DNA of 64,000 bases, from assembly GCF_030272615.1 (NCBI RefSeq), contig NC_081413.1, positions 164,933,080 through 164,997,079 on the forward strand. Reading direction: 5' to 3'. This document shows, in pieces, positions 47,790 through 59,728 of this stretch. Every line of letters begins with the position of its first letter. Position 1 is the first letter of the stretch. This stretch comes from Cryptomeria japonica (taxonomy: Eukaryota; Streptophyta; Pinopsida; Cupressales; Cupressaceae). The position numbers were made by a program, and so were the translations under genes. The notes under the pieces were generated by a model, which had not been told where the DNA came from, did not search any database, and saw nothing but the letters and a program-made list of their open reading frames with translations.

Positions 47790-47816
47790 TGGCGCCCACC
47801 GTGGGGCTCGAACCCC
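47790..47816 (+). other. Tat-1 primer binding site, probably tRNA-Lys type
   Basis: TGGCGCCCACCGTGGGGC, continuing CTCGAACCCC. The reverse complement contains GGTTCGAG, the hallmark of a tRNA T-arm, and ends in GCGCCA. From memory this matches plant tRNA-Lys(CUU) over about 27 nt, much longer than the usual 12-18 nt. Confidence 0.75.
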
Positions 47817-47873
47817 AATAACACATCGGTTTTTGAAATTGATCATTTTTGCAGGTCCGTGGGAAACGAGAAT

Positions 47874-48296
47874 CAGCGCGTCGAAAAGATATATTAGCGC
47901 ATCCGCCTAACAGTTTAGCGCTTCTAGCCTACTGTTTAGCACGTGGGCTCTCTGTCTTAGCGCGTAAACACTTTTCCTTAGCGCATGATGCTGTCTAACA
48001 AATTTTTCTATAGGTGTCGACGCGAACAAAACACATAGTAGCGCATATACCTAACAGATTAGCGCATCCGATCCACATTGTAGCGCATGTAATACATCTT
48101 CCAGTGCATATAATCTAAACATTAGCGCATCCGATTAAAACTTTTCTTGCATAACTGACCGCGGGAAAAACAAAAAAATAGAATAGCGCATGCAACACGC
48201 ATAGCAGCGCATCCCAGTAATAGAATAGCGCAGGAAAACAATTGTGTAGCGCATTTGGAGCATATTGTAGCGCGTACAGTTTGTTCTGTAGCGCAT
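47874..48296 (+). repeat. Tat-1 leader repeat array, block 1 (TAGCGCRT)
   Basis: About 17 copies of TAGCGCAT or TAGCGCGT (a few with TAGCAC or CAGCGC) occur at an average of one per 25 bp, separated by unrelated AT-rich spacers. Examples: 48046, 48061, 48079, 48123 and 48289. Confidence 0.9.
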
Positions 48297-49501
48297 CATA
48301 GACAAAACAATTTTTTTATTTTTATTGTAACCGAATTAAAATTCTAGACTTGTAGAAGTCCCCCGAATCAACTAACGATTTTATCTTTTTGTTTGTTTGC
48401 AGGGCTATAACGGTTTCTTGCAGGTAAAGCGCGGAAATTCACTTTTACATCAAAACGATTTTTTTTGTTGACCTCCAAAAAACAAAAATTTTGCTTTGTT
48501 GACCTTTTTTTCACTTTTCTAGATCAGAAAATTTGTCCTTTAAAGATTAAAAAGAACATCATGTTTTTGTGGAGCAACATCTCTGCATAGATTTTAGCAA
48601 ATCACTGGTTTGAAAGGATAAAATAAGACCTCATTGTTCGCTTTGTCTCGAAAGTGGAAGGTATATGCTCTCCCCTTAACTGGGTGATCAAAAAGCCAAA
48701 CCACTCTTACGCTTTCAGTACTTCACGCATTTAAATCCTTTAGCAGGCCTGCCTTCCTGAGGAGTTGCAATCAACTCTTAAAGCCGTTTATGGCCGGTGT
48801 GAAGGGAACGACCTAAGTGGGAAACGACTTTGACGCCAAGAATTCCAACCCACTATAATCAAATGTGGAAAGTGACGAAAGTCCTTTTCAACGGTTGCGC
48901 GCAGTGATTAGCCTTCCCCTAGTATCCTCGAGATATGTAAAGCCTTTGTTCTAAAGGTTGGGAAGCCTCCTGAGGGAGTTTATCACTGACAGTCGAACGG
49001 GAAGCCTGATTACGAACCATAGAATTAGAAACTTTGAGCCGAGTCAGTAACCAAACATTGTAACATCATAGTACAAGGGTGGGGAAGAATCCGCCCCCAA
49101 GATTACTCACCATATATCTCCCAAGATAACTACTCAATTGTGAAGCAATTCACTTTGGGTTAACTTCTGGCAAAAGACAAAAAAACGGGCACCCCCTAGG
49201 GGGTGACATGGCTGTTTGAGCTGACGGAGTATCGAGACTAGTGGGCTATGATGTTATTAATGACCCTTGAATAAAGAGTCTTTCTGAAGTGTTTTATTTT
49301 GTATCCAACCTGTTAAAACATTGGGGATTTGAACACATCCTCGCAGAACATACACTTTCTCTTAGATTAGGCAAAATGATTGTACTTTGTGTGCCGTGCT
49401 TGCATTTTTTATTTCAGAAAATCATCCATCATACTTGAAAATTTTCTCAACAAAATTCAAAATCTTCACAAAAACACAAAAAAAGAAAAATCAGGGCCGT
49501 C
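48297..49501 (+). other. Tat-1 leader between the two repeat blocks
   Basis: It lacks the TAGCGC motif almost completely. It contains TTTGTTTGCAGGG (48390-48402) and TTGCAGGTAAAG (about 48417-48428), which look like 3' and 5' splice sites. It has no coding signature. Ogre-type relatives are known to splice their RNA, but whether this one does is not shown. Confidence 0.5.
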
Positions 49502-50014
49502 TAGCGCATAAGAGCAACATCTTAGCACGTGTAACAGTTCTATTAGCGCATTCAAACATCAAATTAGCGTGTACAACTAAAACAGTAGCGTTTCAATCCT
49601 ACGACAAAACAGTGAACAATCCTTTAGCGCATCCAAAACACATTCTAGCGCGTATCAGGAACATATTAGCGCGTAGGTATCCATAGTTAGCACATAAAAC
49701 AAAACAGCTAGCACGTATCAAGCCCAGTATAGCGCGTAGCTTTTCCAAACAAACTTAAACAACAAATTTCAACAGCATGAGTTTTAGCGCGTGAGACAAA
49801 CAGCTTAGCGCGTGGAAACCATATTTTAGCGCATTAACCGAAACAGTTAGCGCTTGTTAATCCCAGTCTAGCGCGTGAATTTTTCACCCGCTAGAGCAAA
49901 ATTTTTCCAAAAATAAAATTTTAGCGCGTAATTAGGGGCAGATTAGCACGTGTGCTTATTAGTTTAGCGCATTAGGGAAATTCAGTAGCGCATTCAACTT
50001 CTGTTCTAGCGCGT
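49502..50014 (+). repeat. Tat-1 leader repeat array, block 2 (TAGCGCRT)
   Basis: About 21 copies of TAGCGCGT/TAGCGCAT and one-base variants (TAGCACGT, TAGCGTGT) occur in about 510 bp with the same spacing of roughly 24 bp. The spacers are not repeats of each other. Confidence 0.9.
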
Positions 50015-50484
50015 GATCCAAAACCAGAAAACAGAGAGTTACAAACTGAAAAATTTTGAAAAATTCAAAAACATTTTAGAGGACCTTTTTGTCAAAAAAT
50101 CATCTTCTATCAAACTAGAGTGACAAAAACAAACCGTTAAAAAATTTTCTCAAGTTCAATTTGTGTCAAACAAAGTTGTCAGAATCTGAAAACGAATCAA
50201 GCAATAGAGGACATCTCTCCTATCATAATCCGGAAAATTTTCATCATCAGTATCAATCAAATCCTCTAACATCTTACGGATTTTATCTCCAAAACACTTG
50301 TCTAAAAATTTTCAAATTGTCAAATCCAGTTTCCAGATCGGGAAACTTCTTATCAATATCATTTGACACACTTTATCGTGAAGAGATATCTAAACCTTCA
50401 TTCTGATAAAGTAAAATTTGAAATTTTCAAAACAAGAATCAACTAAATCCAAACAAATCAAAGGAAATCATTGATCACTCATGC

Positions 50485-50871
50485 ATGACTAATCCCCTTA
50501 TTCTGAGAAGAAACAACCTCTATCGTAACATCACGTTGAAGAAACAACAACCTAGCTTTTCCAAATTCATCAAGCGAAACAAGTTTTTATACATCAATCG
50601 TCAACTCTTCAAATCTCATCGGGTATTTCTTCATCACGTCAAACGTTATATCCAAAACAAATCTAGCGAATTTGACAAAGAACCCCTGAAAACAAGAGCA
50701 TATTGTCAAAAGTCTGCTTTTAATCAAAAGATAAACCGAGGTGGGAAAATCAATCCAGCATTCTTACCCGACGAGTGCATCACATATAACACATCTCGAC
50801 CAGAACCACCAACGCCCGAACAACACATCAAAGAGGCTTTTGTTCCTTTCATCACTGAAAGCTTCTACTAA
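50485..50871 (+). CDS. Tat-1 upstream small ORF (unknown protein, conserved in the second Tat element)
   Basis: A 128-codon uninterrupted frame ends TAA at 50869-50871; one base later comes the gag ATG (50873). The protein is basic and Asn/Lys-rich, with no signal peptide or membrane segment. Its middle (KFLYINRQL, FLHHVKRYI, EFDKEPL) and end (ECITY) align with the frame at 36713-37084 of the older element. It stays open although the adjacent gag-pol frame has nine stops. The tight spacing suggests translation coupled to or competing with gag. The function is unknown; ORF1 of Ogre elements sits at the same place, but similarity was not tested. Confidence 0.65.
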   Translation: MTNPLILRRNNLYRNITLKKQQPSFSKFIKRNKFLYINRQLFKSHRVFLHHVKRYIQNKSSEFDKEPLKTRAYCQKSAFNQKINRGGKINPAFLPDECITYNTSRPEPPTPEQHIKEAFVPFITESFY

Positions 50872-50872
50872 A

Positions 50873-53800
50873 ATGCCTGTTACTCGCTCTCAACGAGACA
50901 AACAAAGCGAGGCACATGCAGAATCAAGTATGAATCGAAGATTATCAAATCCTTTTGAAGTTCCACCCGTAGAAGAACCTGAAATTACCGACACCCTTCT
51001 TAGAGAATGTCAAGTAAATCCCGCCTTCCAAAAACTTGTCGAAAAGCTCATAGAAAATGACAAGGAAAAATATTTGTTGATGCTCACAAGCAAGGGCGTT
51101 AAACTTCCGGAAGATTTCGACCCAAATCTTTTTCAAACCGAATCCCGGCAATATGCATCTCAAGAACAAAACCGAGAAGAAGAAACTCACATACCTGAAC
51201 AACATAACTTTGAACAACACATTCCAGAACAACGCATACCAGAAATGCATATACCTGAACTAGAAACACCAGAGCAACATATACCATTTACCACTCCCTT
51301 TCAGCTGAGAACCAATACAAGGCAATAACTTTTTCCTCGGCAAGACAATGCACCCTTGATTGCTCTTACTCAACAAATGCAAATGTTACAAAGGCAAATA
51401 CAGGATATGCAACAAGGGACAACAGTGCGGTACTTTTTAAATGAAATCTGTCCTTATCCATTTGACAGAAGCTTGAACATGGTACCTTTTCCTCCAAACT
51501 CAGACGTTCCCAAATTTGATAAATATGATGGGAAAGGTGATCCTCGGGATCATGTTCGAGAATTTTGCACCATGAGTCTTGAATTTGCTCATGATGACAC
51601 TTATCTAATGAGGTTGTTCCCAAGAAGCCTAGGAGGACAAACAATGGAATGGTTATCCAAGATTACACCACCTGTCAGATCATTTGACGAATTGGTTAAC
51701 AAATTCATCACCCACTATTCTTACAACATCCAACATGCCATAACCATGCTAGATGTTTGCAACACCAAACAAAAGAAAAATGAAACATTCATGTTGTTCC
51801 TTCAGCGTTGGCGACGCATGGTATCCAGATATCCTCGCGATATTCCTGAAAAGGAGAAAATGGAAATCTTCATTGATAACTTAAATGGCGAAATGAGTTA
51901 CAGACTCAAACTTCAATGCATACCATCCTTTGCCAAATTGATTGAAAATGGCATTCAAGTAGAGGAAGCTTGTGTCAAAAAGGGAACACTCAAATTCTAC
52001 AAGGAAGGAACAAATTCATCAAACTACAATAACCAAAACAACACCAACTTTGACAAATCTAGATTTTGGACTCGAAACAAAAACGAAAGCAACAATGAAC
52101 CACATGATCCTAAATCGAAACAACCAGTACTTGCATTATCTGGAAATCCTCAGAACACGAAAAATGCTAAAAATGCTACTCCCAGTGCTAATACGTATGC
52201 GCAAAACACTGATCAAGGACAAATCAACACCAACAACACCAACGATAATCGAGGTAAAAACATGAATCTAGGACCTAACAACAATCCACGCAACAATACA
52301 AACAATTTCCAAAAGCGTATCTTCACACCATTGGGACAATCACTAGAATCCGCATTCAGAGAACTTTTGGCAAACAAGGTTCTTTCTTTACCACCACTCA
52401 ACAATTATGAACCCCCAGTCAAACCACCTTGGTGGAATGATTCAAACTATTGTGATTTCCATCGCAACAAGGGTCATAGAACAAACGAGTGCATGAGATT
52501 GAAACACATAATCCAGGACATGATTGATCGAGGTGACTTAACGGTAGATGGTCTCAAAACAAATAATGATCACGACGCCTTCAAAATTCCTCTCCCAAAT
52601 TACAACAAAGATGGAGCATCAACTTCAAATGATACACGCGGAGCTCGTATTAATCACATTTACGATAACACTATCAATCATATATCAGCTGAAGATCATC
52701 AAGTAAATGTCATCACCATCCGAGATCAGCGTGATCATGAATTTGTCAATGTAACAACCCGCACTCAGAAATATGTCTTGAAGGGACATACTGCACCTAC
52801 AACTACCACACCTAAAATCCAATATGACTTGGTTAACCAACTACGCAAGACTCCAGCTCAGATATCTATCCTGGAATTATTAAAACTATCACCCAAGCAC
52901 AAAGACATATTGGAGCAAGCATTATTGGAAACAAATGTACCTCAAAATCTGGATACAGACAGATTTCAAGCCATGATCGCCCATATGACAGAATCTCATA
53001 ACCCCACCTTCTCAGAGCACGACAATACCTCATTGAGTCATCCGCATAATACCCCTCTCCATATTGAAGTCATTGTTTGCAAACATCGAGTCAAGAGAGT
53101 CCTAATAGATGGAGGAGCCGGCCTTAATATCTGTACTTTAAAGCTTATCCGTGCATTAGGCTTCTCAGAAGAATCTATTGATCCTTGCAAAAAGATTACC
53201 ATAAAAGCATATGATGATGAGGAACGGTCCTCTAAAGGCACAATCATATTACCTATTCAAGTAGGCCCAGTACAAAAGGATACTATTTTTCAAGTCTTAG
53301 ATATTGATCTAACCTACAATATTTTGTTAGGACGACCCTGGATACATGAAATGCAAGCAGTCCCTTCTACATATCACCAGTGTGTCAAGTTTCCTTATGA
53401 TGGACAAGAAATCTCCATATCTGCTGATCATAATCCATTTCAACATTGCAATGCAATGGGGGCAGCCCAGGACAGTTTGGTTCCTCATAATAGAGAAAAG
53501 CAGCAATCTTCAACATCAGATCCATATACAGCAAAATCCAACTCCTTATGGGGAGACTTCAAGTAGAAAATGCAAATCAAAGACCAAGGCATGGGAGAAT
53601 ACTCTTTGGAGCCTTTATGTTTGGCAAAATTGCCCACCTCACCTAGATCGCATGGTTTGCCTACTACATCAACATAACTGGCTACTCAGCCCATCACTAA
53701 ATTTGATGGTACTTTCATCCAATTGGGTACTCTAGCACATGAATTAGAAGACAAAGATATTCTTAGCTGGTTATACAAAGATGAAGAAGAAAATCATAGA

Positions 53801-56800
53801 GCAGCTTCTTTGGACATTGTGCTACCAACACACATGTATGGAAAAGGCTACTTAATCATGAAGCAAATGGGATATGATGGTAAAGGACCTATTGGCAAAC
53901 ACAAAGAGGGAGTTACTGAACCTATCGATCTTCCTTCACAACCTAGCAGAAACAAAGTAGGATTGGGCTCTAAACTCGCGTTCCTATTAAAGCGGCCGCC
54001 TCACCTACCTATCAAACCTCAATGGAAGGAAAAGAAGAATTACAAAGAAGAATCCTGGCAGGAAGCACTTTTTGAATTAGCAGAAACAATCCGCAAGGCA
54101 CGGGAACGTCAAGATCAGAAGTTACATCAGGAAAAACTTCTAAGTCATAAGAAGGCCCTATCTGCAGCAGTAGCTCATATTCAAACACCAATATCTCAAG
54201 AACAAATCAGGACATCTTCAAATACCGTTATTACTCCTCAAAGAAGCACAGTCTATGAACAAATCCAGCAAGTAGAAGATGGATCTGATACAGAATCAAC
54301 ACAAAATATCAAAATAGTATCTATCATCAAAGATTTGTTTTCACCGTACAACACACCTGTTTACAGCACAGATAGAATCTGGGATGATGCCTATGAAACA
54401 GATTCCAATGAATATGAATGGGGTACCTGCTCCAATGCTACTACTGATATCCTAGATGATACTGATTCTATATCCCTTTCTCCGGAAGAACATAACGCAG
54501 AGGATAGACCTCTTGAATTTGGACGACAACATATCTATGATTCTCCGGAAAGTGAACAGAAACATTATGAACAAATCTATGTGGAAGACGATACCATCGA
54601 GGACCTCGACGCAATCCTAAATTTCTTTAAACCACAAACCCAACATGATGCAAATTCTATCCTAACACTTACAGTAGCCGAACTTGATCCACCCAACGAT
54701 TCCTTACCACTTGTCTTTTCTGACCTCATCGACTGGGACGAACCTGAAACAAGTGATATACCTATTTTCCCAGATGATGCATCTATTGTCCATTACCTAT
54801 GTACCGTAAATCCAGAAACAGGCTCTACCAGTGAACGAAATAATGATATCTGTCAATCAGGGAGTGCCAAGTCTCTCAGTCGCAAAAATGCATCAAATAA
54901 CGAATCTAATACTGAAAACCAGTCAATGGCAGCTCTAGATCACAAAAAAGTAAAAATAAAGGACGCATCGGAGGGTGAAAACCTTTTTAAGGCACCTAAC
55001 GATGAGAGACTTGACACCCTTCCTGAGCACTTTCATGAGCGATCGCCCATATTGATTGAGCCTACTCAATCAATCAACATTGGTACCACAGAAGCCGCCA
55101 GAAATATACATCTTGCGGAATCTCTGACAGAGGCAGAAAGATCGGCATTCATCATCTTCTTTAAAGAACAACAAATCAACTTTGCTTGGTCATATGCTGA
55201 TATGCCTGGACTAGATCCACACTTAATCATGCATCACTTGTCCATCTCTACCAGAGTTACGCCAGTCAAGCAAAAGCTACGAAAGATGAATCCACAGGTG
55301 GCACTCATGGTCAAAACTGAACTAAAAAAATTACTAGACGTCGGATTCATCCGACCCATTGACTATGCAGAGTGGATATCCAATATCATTCCAGTATCAA
55401 AACCGGATGGTAGTATCAGAATATGCACTGACTTCAGAGACGTCAACAAAGCTTGTCCCAAAGATGACTTTCCTCTGCCAAGTATCGACATAATTGTAGA
55501 TCTCACAGCAGGCCATGCAATGCTCTCACTAATGGATGGTTTCTCAGGCTATAACCAAATCAAGATAGCTCCTGAAGATCAAGATAAAATAGCATTCACC
55601 TGTCCTTGGGGGACGTACTGTTGGAATGTCATGCCTTTTGGCTTGAAAAATGCGGGAGCCACTTATCAAAGAGCAATGACAACTATCTTCCATGATATGA
55701 TGCACACATTTATGGAAGACTATGTGGATGATTTACTAGCAAAATCCTTTACCAGAGCAGAACATCTTGGCATCCTATCAAAAATCTTTGATCGATTGGA
55801 GAAATTCCAAGTCAGGCTTAACCCTAAGAAGTGTGTCTTCGGGGTTACCTCAGGCAAGTTACTAGGCTACATAGTCTCAGCTAAGGGTATTGAAGTTGAT
55901 CCAGCAAAGGTACAAGCTATTATGGAAATGCCACCACCACGGAATATCAGTCAACTCAGATCTCTACAGGGATGACTTCAATCAATCCGGCGATTCATCG
56001 CTCAGCTAGCAGATAAAAGTCTACCATTTAACCATTTGCTACACAAAAATGTACCATTCAAATGGGAGGCTAAGTGTGCAGAATCTTTTTATCAAATCAA
56101 ACAGTACCTGATGAATCCACCAGTTCTAGTACCACCAGTTGCCGGAAAGCCACTTATTCTATATATCTCAACAACAGATATTTCACTGGGGGCATTATTG
56201 GCACAAGAAGATCCACAGGGAAAGGAACGTGCCATATACTACATCAGTAGAACATTGAATGGCTATGAGCTCAACTATACATTCATTGAAAAAGCTTGCC
56301 TAACAGTAGTCTTTGCATCTCAGAAATTCTGACATTACATGCTAGCACACACCATAAAGCTAGTGGCAAAAATCAATCCTCTCAAATATCTACTCAGCAA
56401 AGCTGCTCTTACAGGCCGATTGGCTAAATGGGTCATGATTCTCAGTGAATTCGACATCCAATACACAGAAAGACGAGCCATCAAAGGACAAGCAATTGCA
56501 GATTAGTTGGCCGAAGCATCGCTACCAGGCAAACAAACCATGGAAGTTGAATTTCCAGACAGGGATGTACTCGCTCTTTCTACTAAACAATGGACCCTAT
56601 ACTTTGATGGATCCTATACTCAACATGGTTCAGGTGCTGGCATTCTGTTCATCACTCCTGAAGGACACACTATGCCAAAATCATACAGACTTATGTTTCC
56701 ATGCACAAATAATGTGGCTGAATATGAAGCACTAGTCATAGGCATCAAAATGGCCGTAGAATGGAAAATCACAGAGTTAAAAGTCTATGGAGACTCACAA

Positions 56801-58342
56801 CTGGTCATTAATCAAATTAATAACAACTATCAGACAAAGGACGACAAGCTACTACCTTACAAACGAATGGTGGATGACTTCAAATAGTATTTTGTGCACA
56901 TCACCTTCGAGCAAATACCAAGGTTGAACAACAAAGCAGCCGATGCAATGGCTACAATCGCTTCGCTACTATAAATTCCTGAGCAACAGAGTCGTTATGA
57001 GTTCCTGGTAGAGCAACTGTTCTCCCCCGCCTATGACCACTCCGAATCCCATGTTATCTATGCCTTGACTAGTTCCGATTCTCCGCTATATGGACCGATA
57101 TACGACTACCTCAAGCATAATATCTTACCCATTGACCAATCCCGTAACCAAAAACGTAACTTTATCCGACAAGCTGCCCGTTACACCCTTACCGCTGATA
57201 CTCTATATCGTCGAGGTCTCGATGGTACTCTTCTTCGTTGTCTTGATCATAATGATTCCGATTTGGCTTTACACGAGCTTCATGAAGGTATTTGTGGCAC
57301 ACATTCAAGTGGCACTACTCTTGCTAAAAAGCTTCTAAGGATGGGATACTACTGGCCTACAATGGAGAAAGATTCATATCACTTTGCCAAGAAATGTCCT
57401 AAATGCCAAATCCATGGTAATCTGATACATGCACCAACACAGGAACTGCAACCCTTTACAACATCATGGCCCTTTTGTCAGTGGGGACTGGACCTAGTTG
57501 GCAAAATTCATCCGTCCTCTTCAAATGGACACAAGTTCATTATAACAGCAACAAAATACTTTACAAAATGGATCGAAGCACTTCCCATGACCACAGTGAC
57601 CGGGAAACAAATTGCCTCTTTTATCCTAAATTATCTGATCTGCAGATATGGTATTCCAAGTTCAATCGTCATAGATAATGGACGGCCCTTCAAAAATCAA
57701 GATGTCCAAGAACTATGTGAAAAATTCAAAATCCAACATCGGTTTTGTACACCATACTACCCACAGGGAAATGGTCAAGCAGAAGCATCTAACAAGACAA
57801 TCCTAAAAATCCTCAAGAAAACAGTGAATGATGCAGGCAAAGATTGGCATGTACAACTCAATCCAGCACTTTGGGCATACAGGACCAGCATTCGCACACC
57901 TACAAGAGCAACACCATATTCATTGGTATATGGATCAGAGGCTATTTTACCCTTAGAGGTAGAAATTCCATCTCTTAGAGTCTCTTTGAAAGGTTTAATC
58001 CCTGATGAAGAGTATTGAGTTAACCGACTGCAAGAACTGGAACTATTAGATGAAAGACGCCAACATGCTTATACTCATCTCAAAGCATATCAACAACGCA
58101 TGTGTAGGAGCTACAATCACAAGGTCATTCCTCACAACTTCAAAGTTGGTGATCTAGTCCTCAAAGAAAATCCAAGAAATCAGCAAGATCGAGAAAAGAA
58201 AGGGAAATTTGAACCTAACTGGTTGGGTCCCTATGTCATCATATCAGTCTATGGATCAGGTGCCTATCAGCTAACAAATTCTGAAGGAGATGTGCTCGAT
58301 GATCCAATTAACAGCATTCATCTGAAGAAGTACTATACTTAA
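50873..58342 (+). pseudogene. Tat-1 Gag-Pol polyprotein, one frame with nine internal stops
   Basis: A single frame of 2489 codons has no frameshift. Gag: MPVTRSQ start, HIPEQ-type repeats (51190-51290), capsid-like domain (51470-51950) and a C-x2-H-x4-H-x4-C finger (52450-52491). Protease: IDGGAGLNI (53105) and LLGRPW (53326). A G-patch-like segment: GKGYLIMKQMGYDGKG (53840-53970). RT: CPWGTYCWNVMPFGLKNA and YVDD (55721-55732). A degenerate first RNase H (56036-56500) is followed by a second, archaeal-type RNase H (YFDGS, AEYEA, GDSQ, AADAMA; 56590-56960). Integrase: HHCC (57270-57410), then D, D and E (57490 to about 57785), then a GPY-type end (58220-58280). Two RNase H domains mark the Tat lineage. 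Stops: 51326, 53564, 53675, 55973, 56330, 56504, 56885, 56972 and 58016. It is not functional as it stands. Confidence 0.92.
53834..53970 (+). other. G-patch-like domain between protease and reverse transcriptase of Tat-1
   Basis: The segment has the glycine spacing of a G-patch (G.G...M..MGY.G.G.IGK...G..EPI). This is an RNA-binding helper motif otherwise known from splicing factors and from the protease end of some retroviruses. The assignment rests on the motif pattern alone. Confidence 0.6.
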
Positions 58343-59728
58343 GGTAGCCTAGTGCACGGAAAAAGCCAAAAACAAACAAAAAAATCAAAACAATCCAGAA
58401 AAAGCAAAAATACAAAGTACAATAAAAACAAACGGTGAAAACCTGGTAAACAGGCACCCTTGTGAAAGACCGGCTTCTCTATCTATATCCATGCCATTTT
58501 ATCCATCAAAACACTATCGGCCATCGCCCGACACTTAGCATATCTCCATTCAGGACATACTTAGCGTAGTCACTATCCTGGGTTATCCATCTGTATCTAT
58601 TCTCTTATCGCATACCACCATGACTTGAAATCACTATATGTATTCACAATCAAGAGGCACACTCAGCTAGGGGCATGTAAATCGTATCAATCTTGCAAAC
58701 ATTCAAGACATCAAGACTAGATGCAAAACTCGACAGCATGACATCCAACAAGCACAACTACGCTTCATCACAACAACCAAAACACAAACAATACACAAGA
58801 ATCTCAAGGATGGATGATTTTTTAAAGTACTAAATGTTGCATTATAGCATCAATGTCTTGATTATTTTGCATTTTGAACTTTTTAAATTATTGGAATCTT
58901 CTCCTTATCTCATAAAAAGCTTCAAAGCTGGAGATCATGAGGAACTTCCAATATTTTCTTAGTCTTCTGTCTGGGAGGCGATCACTTGTACTGTGTGAAT
59001 ACATGCCTTGCGACGTGATCCATCGAATATCACTGAAGGCTTGATTCCACTTCACGCATACAAATGATCAAATCTTGTCTGTTTACGCAATACGCACTCA
59101 GGTCGTCCTAGTTCAATTATACCTTGACGCTTGTGCTATCTTGCAAAATCAAATATCATGTAAATTTTTCTCAAGTCATTATGGTTCAATTATACCATTA
59201 TGTTGTATAAATTTTCAACATATCCAAAAATCAATAAAAGCTCCATGATGATATTTACAAAGAAAGCAAAAAAAATGGTTATATCAGATGGCACATGCAG
59301 AATGAGGATGCTACCAAAAACATAGTTGCATATCATTTTAAAATTAGTTGCATATCATTTTACAATTAGTTACATATCATTCTTATCTCATTCATTACAT
59401 ATCATTTTGCATCATTATTACATCATTTTTTTACATCATATCATATTACAATTAGTCGCATATTAAATCATACATCTCATTTTCAAGATACATCTCACAG
59501 CATATCAAAGCATACATCCTGCATCATACATTACATCATCTATGTAAACATTACATCATCATATGACAAAGAACTAGCACACATAAACATGCATCCATCT
59601 ACACATCACATGATAAAAAATGGTGCCATCCATATATCTCAAAAATGATCCAAAATGTACAAAATATGTCAAAACTGTGTCCAGTACAAAGAGTACAATG
59701 CTCAAAAATACAACAAAGACCATGTCTC
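58343..59728 (+). other. Tat-1 region between integrase and the antisense ORF
   Basis: Non-coding. Positions 59310-59580 are a low-complexity field of the motif TTACATATCATTTT and its relatives (CATCATTACATC, GCATATCA), repeated about fifteen times without a fixed period. No polypurine tract or LTR is recognised. Confidence 0.6.

Noticed and set aside
47874-50014. CRISPR-like look of regularly spaced short repeats
   Set aside because: The repeats are 8 bp, not 20-40 bp. Spacing varies, the setting is a plant retrotransposon leader, and there are no cas genes.
50873-58342. Alternative genetic code or programmed readthrough for Tat-1
   Set aside because: All three stop types occur, at scattered places including inside RNase H; random transition decay explains them better.
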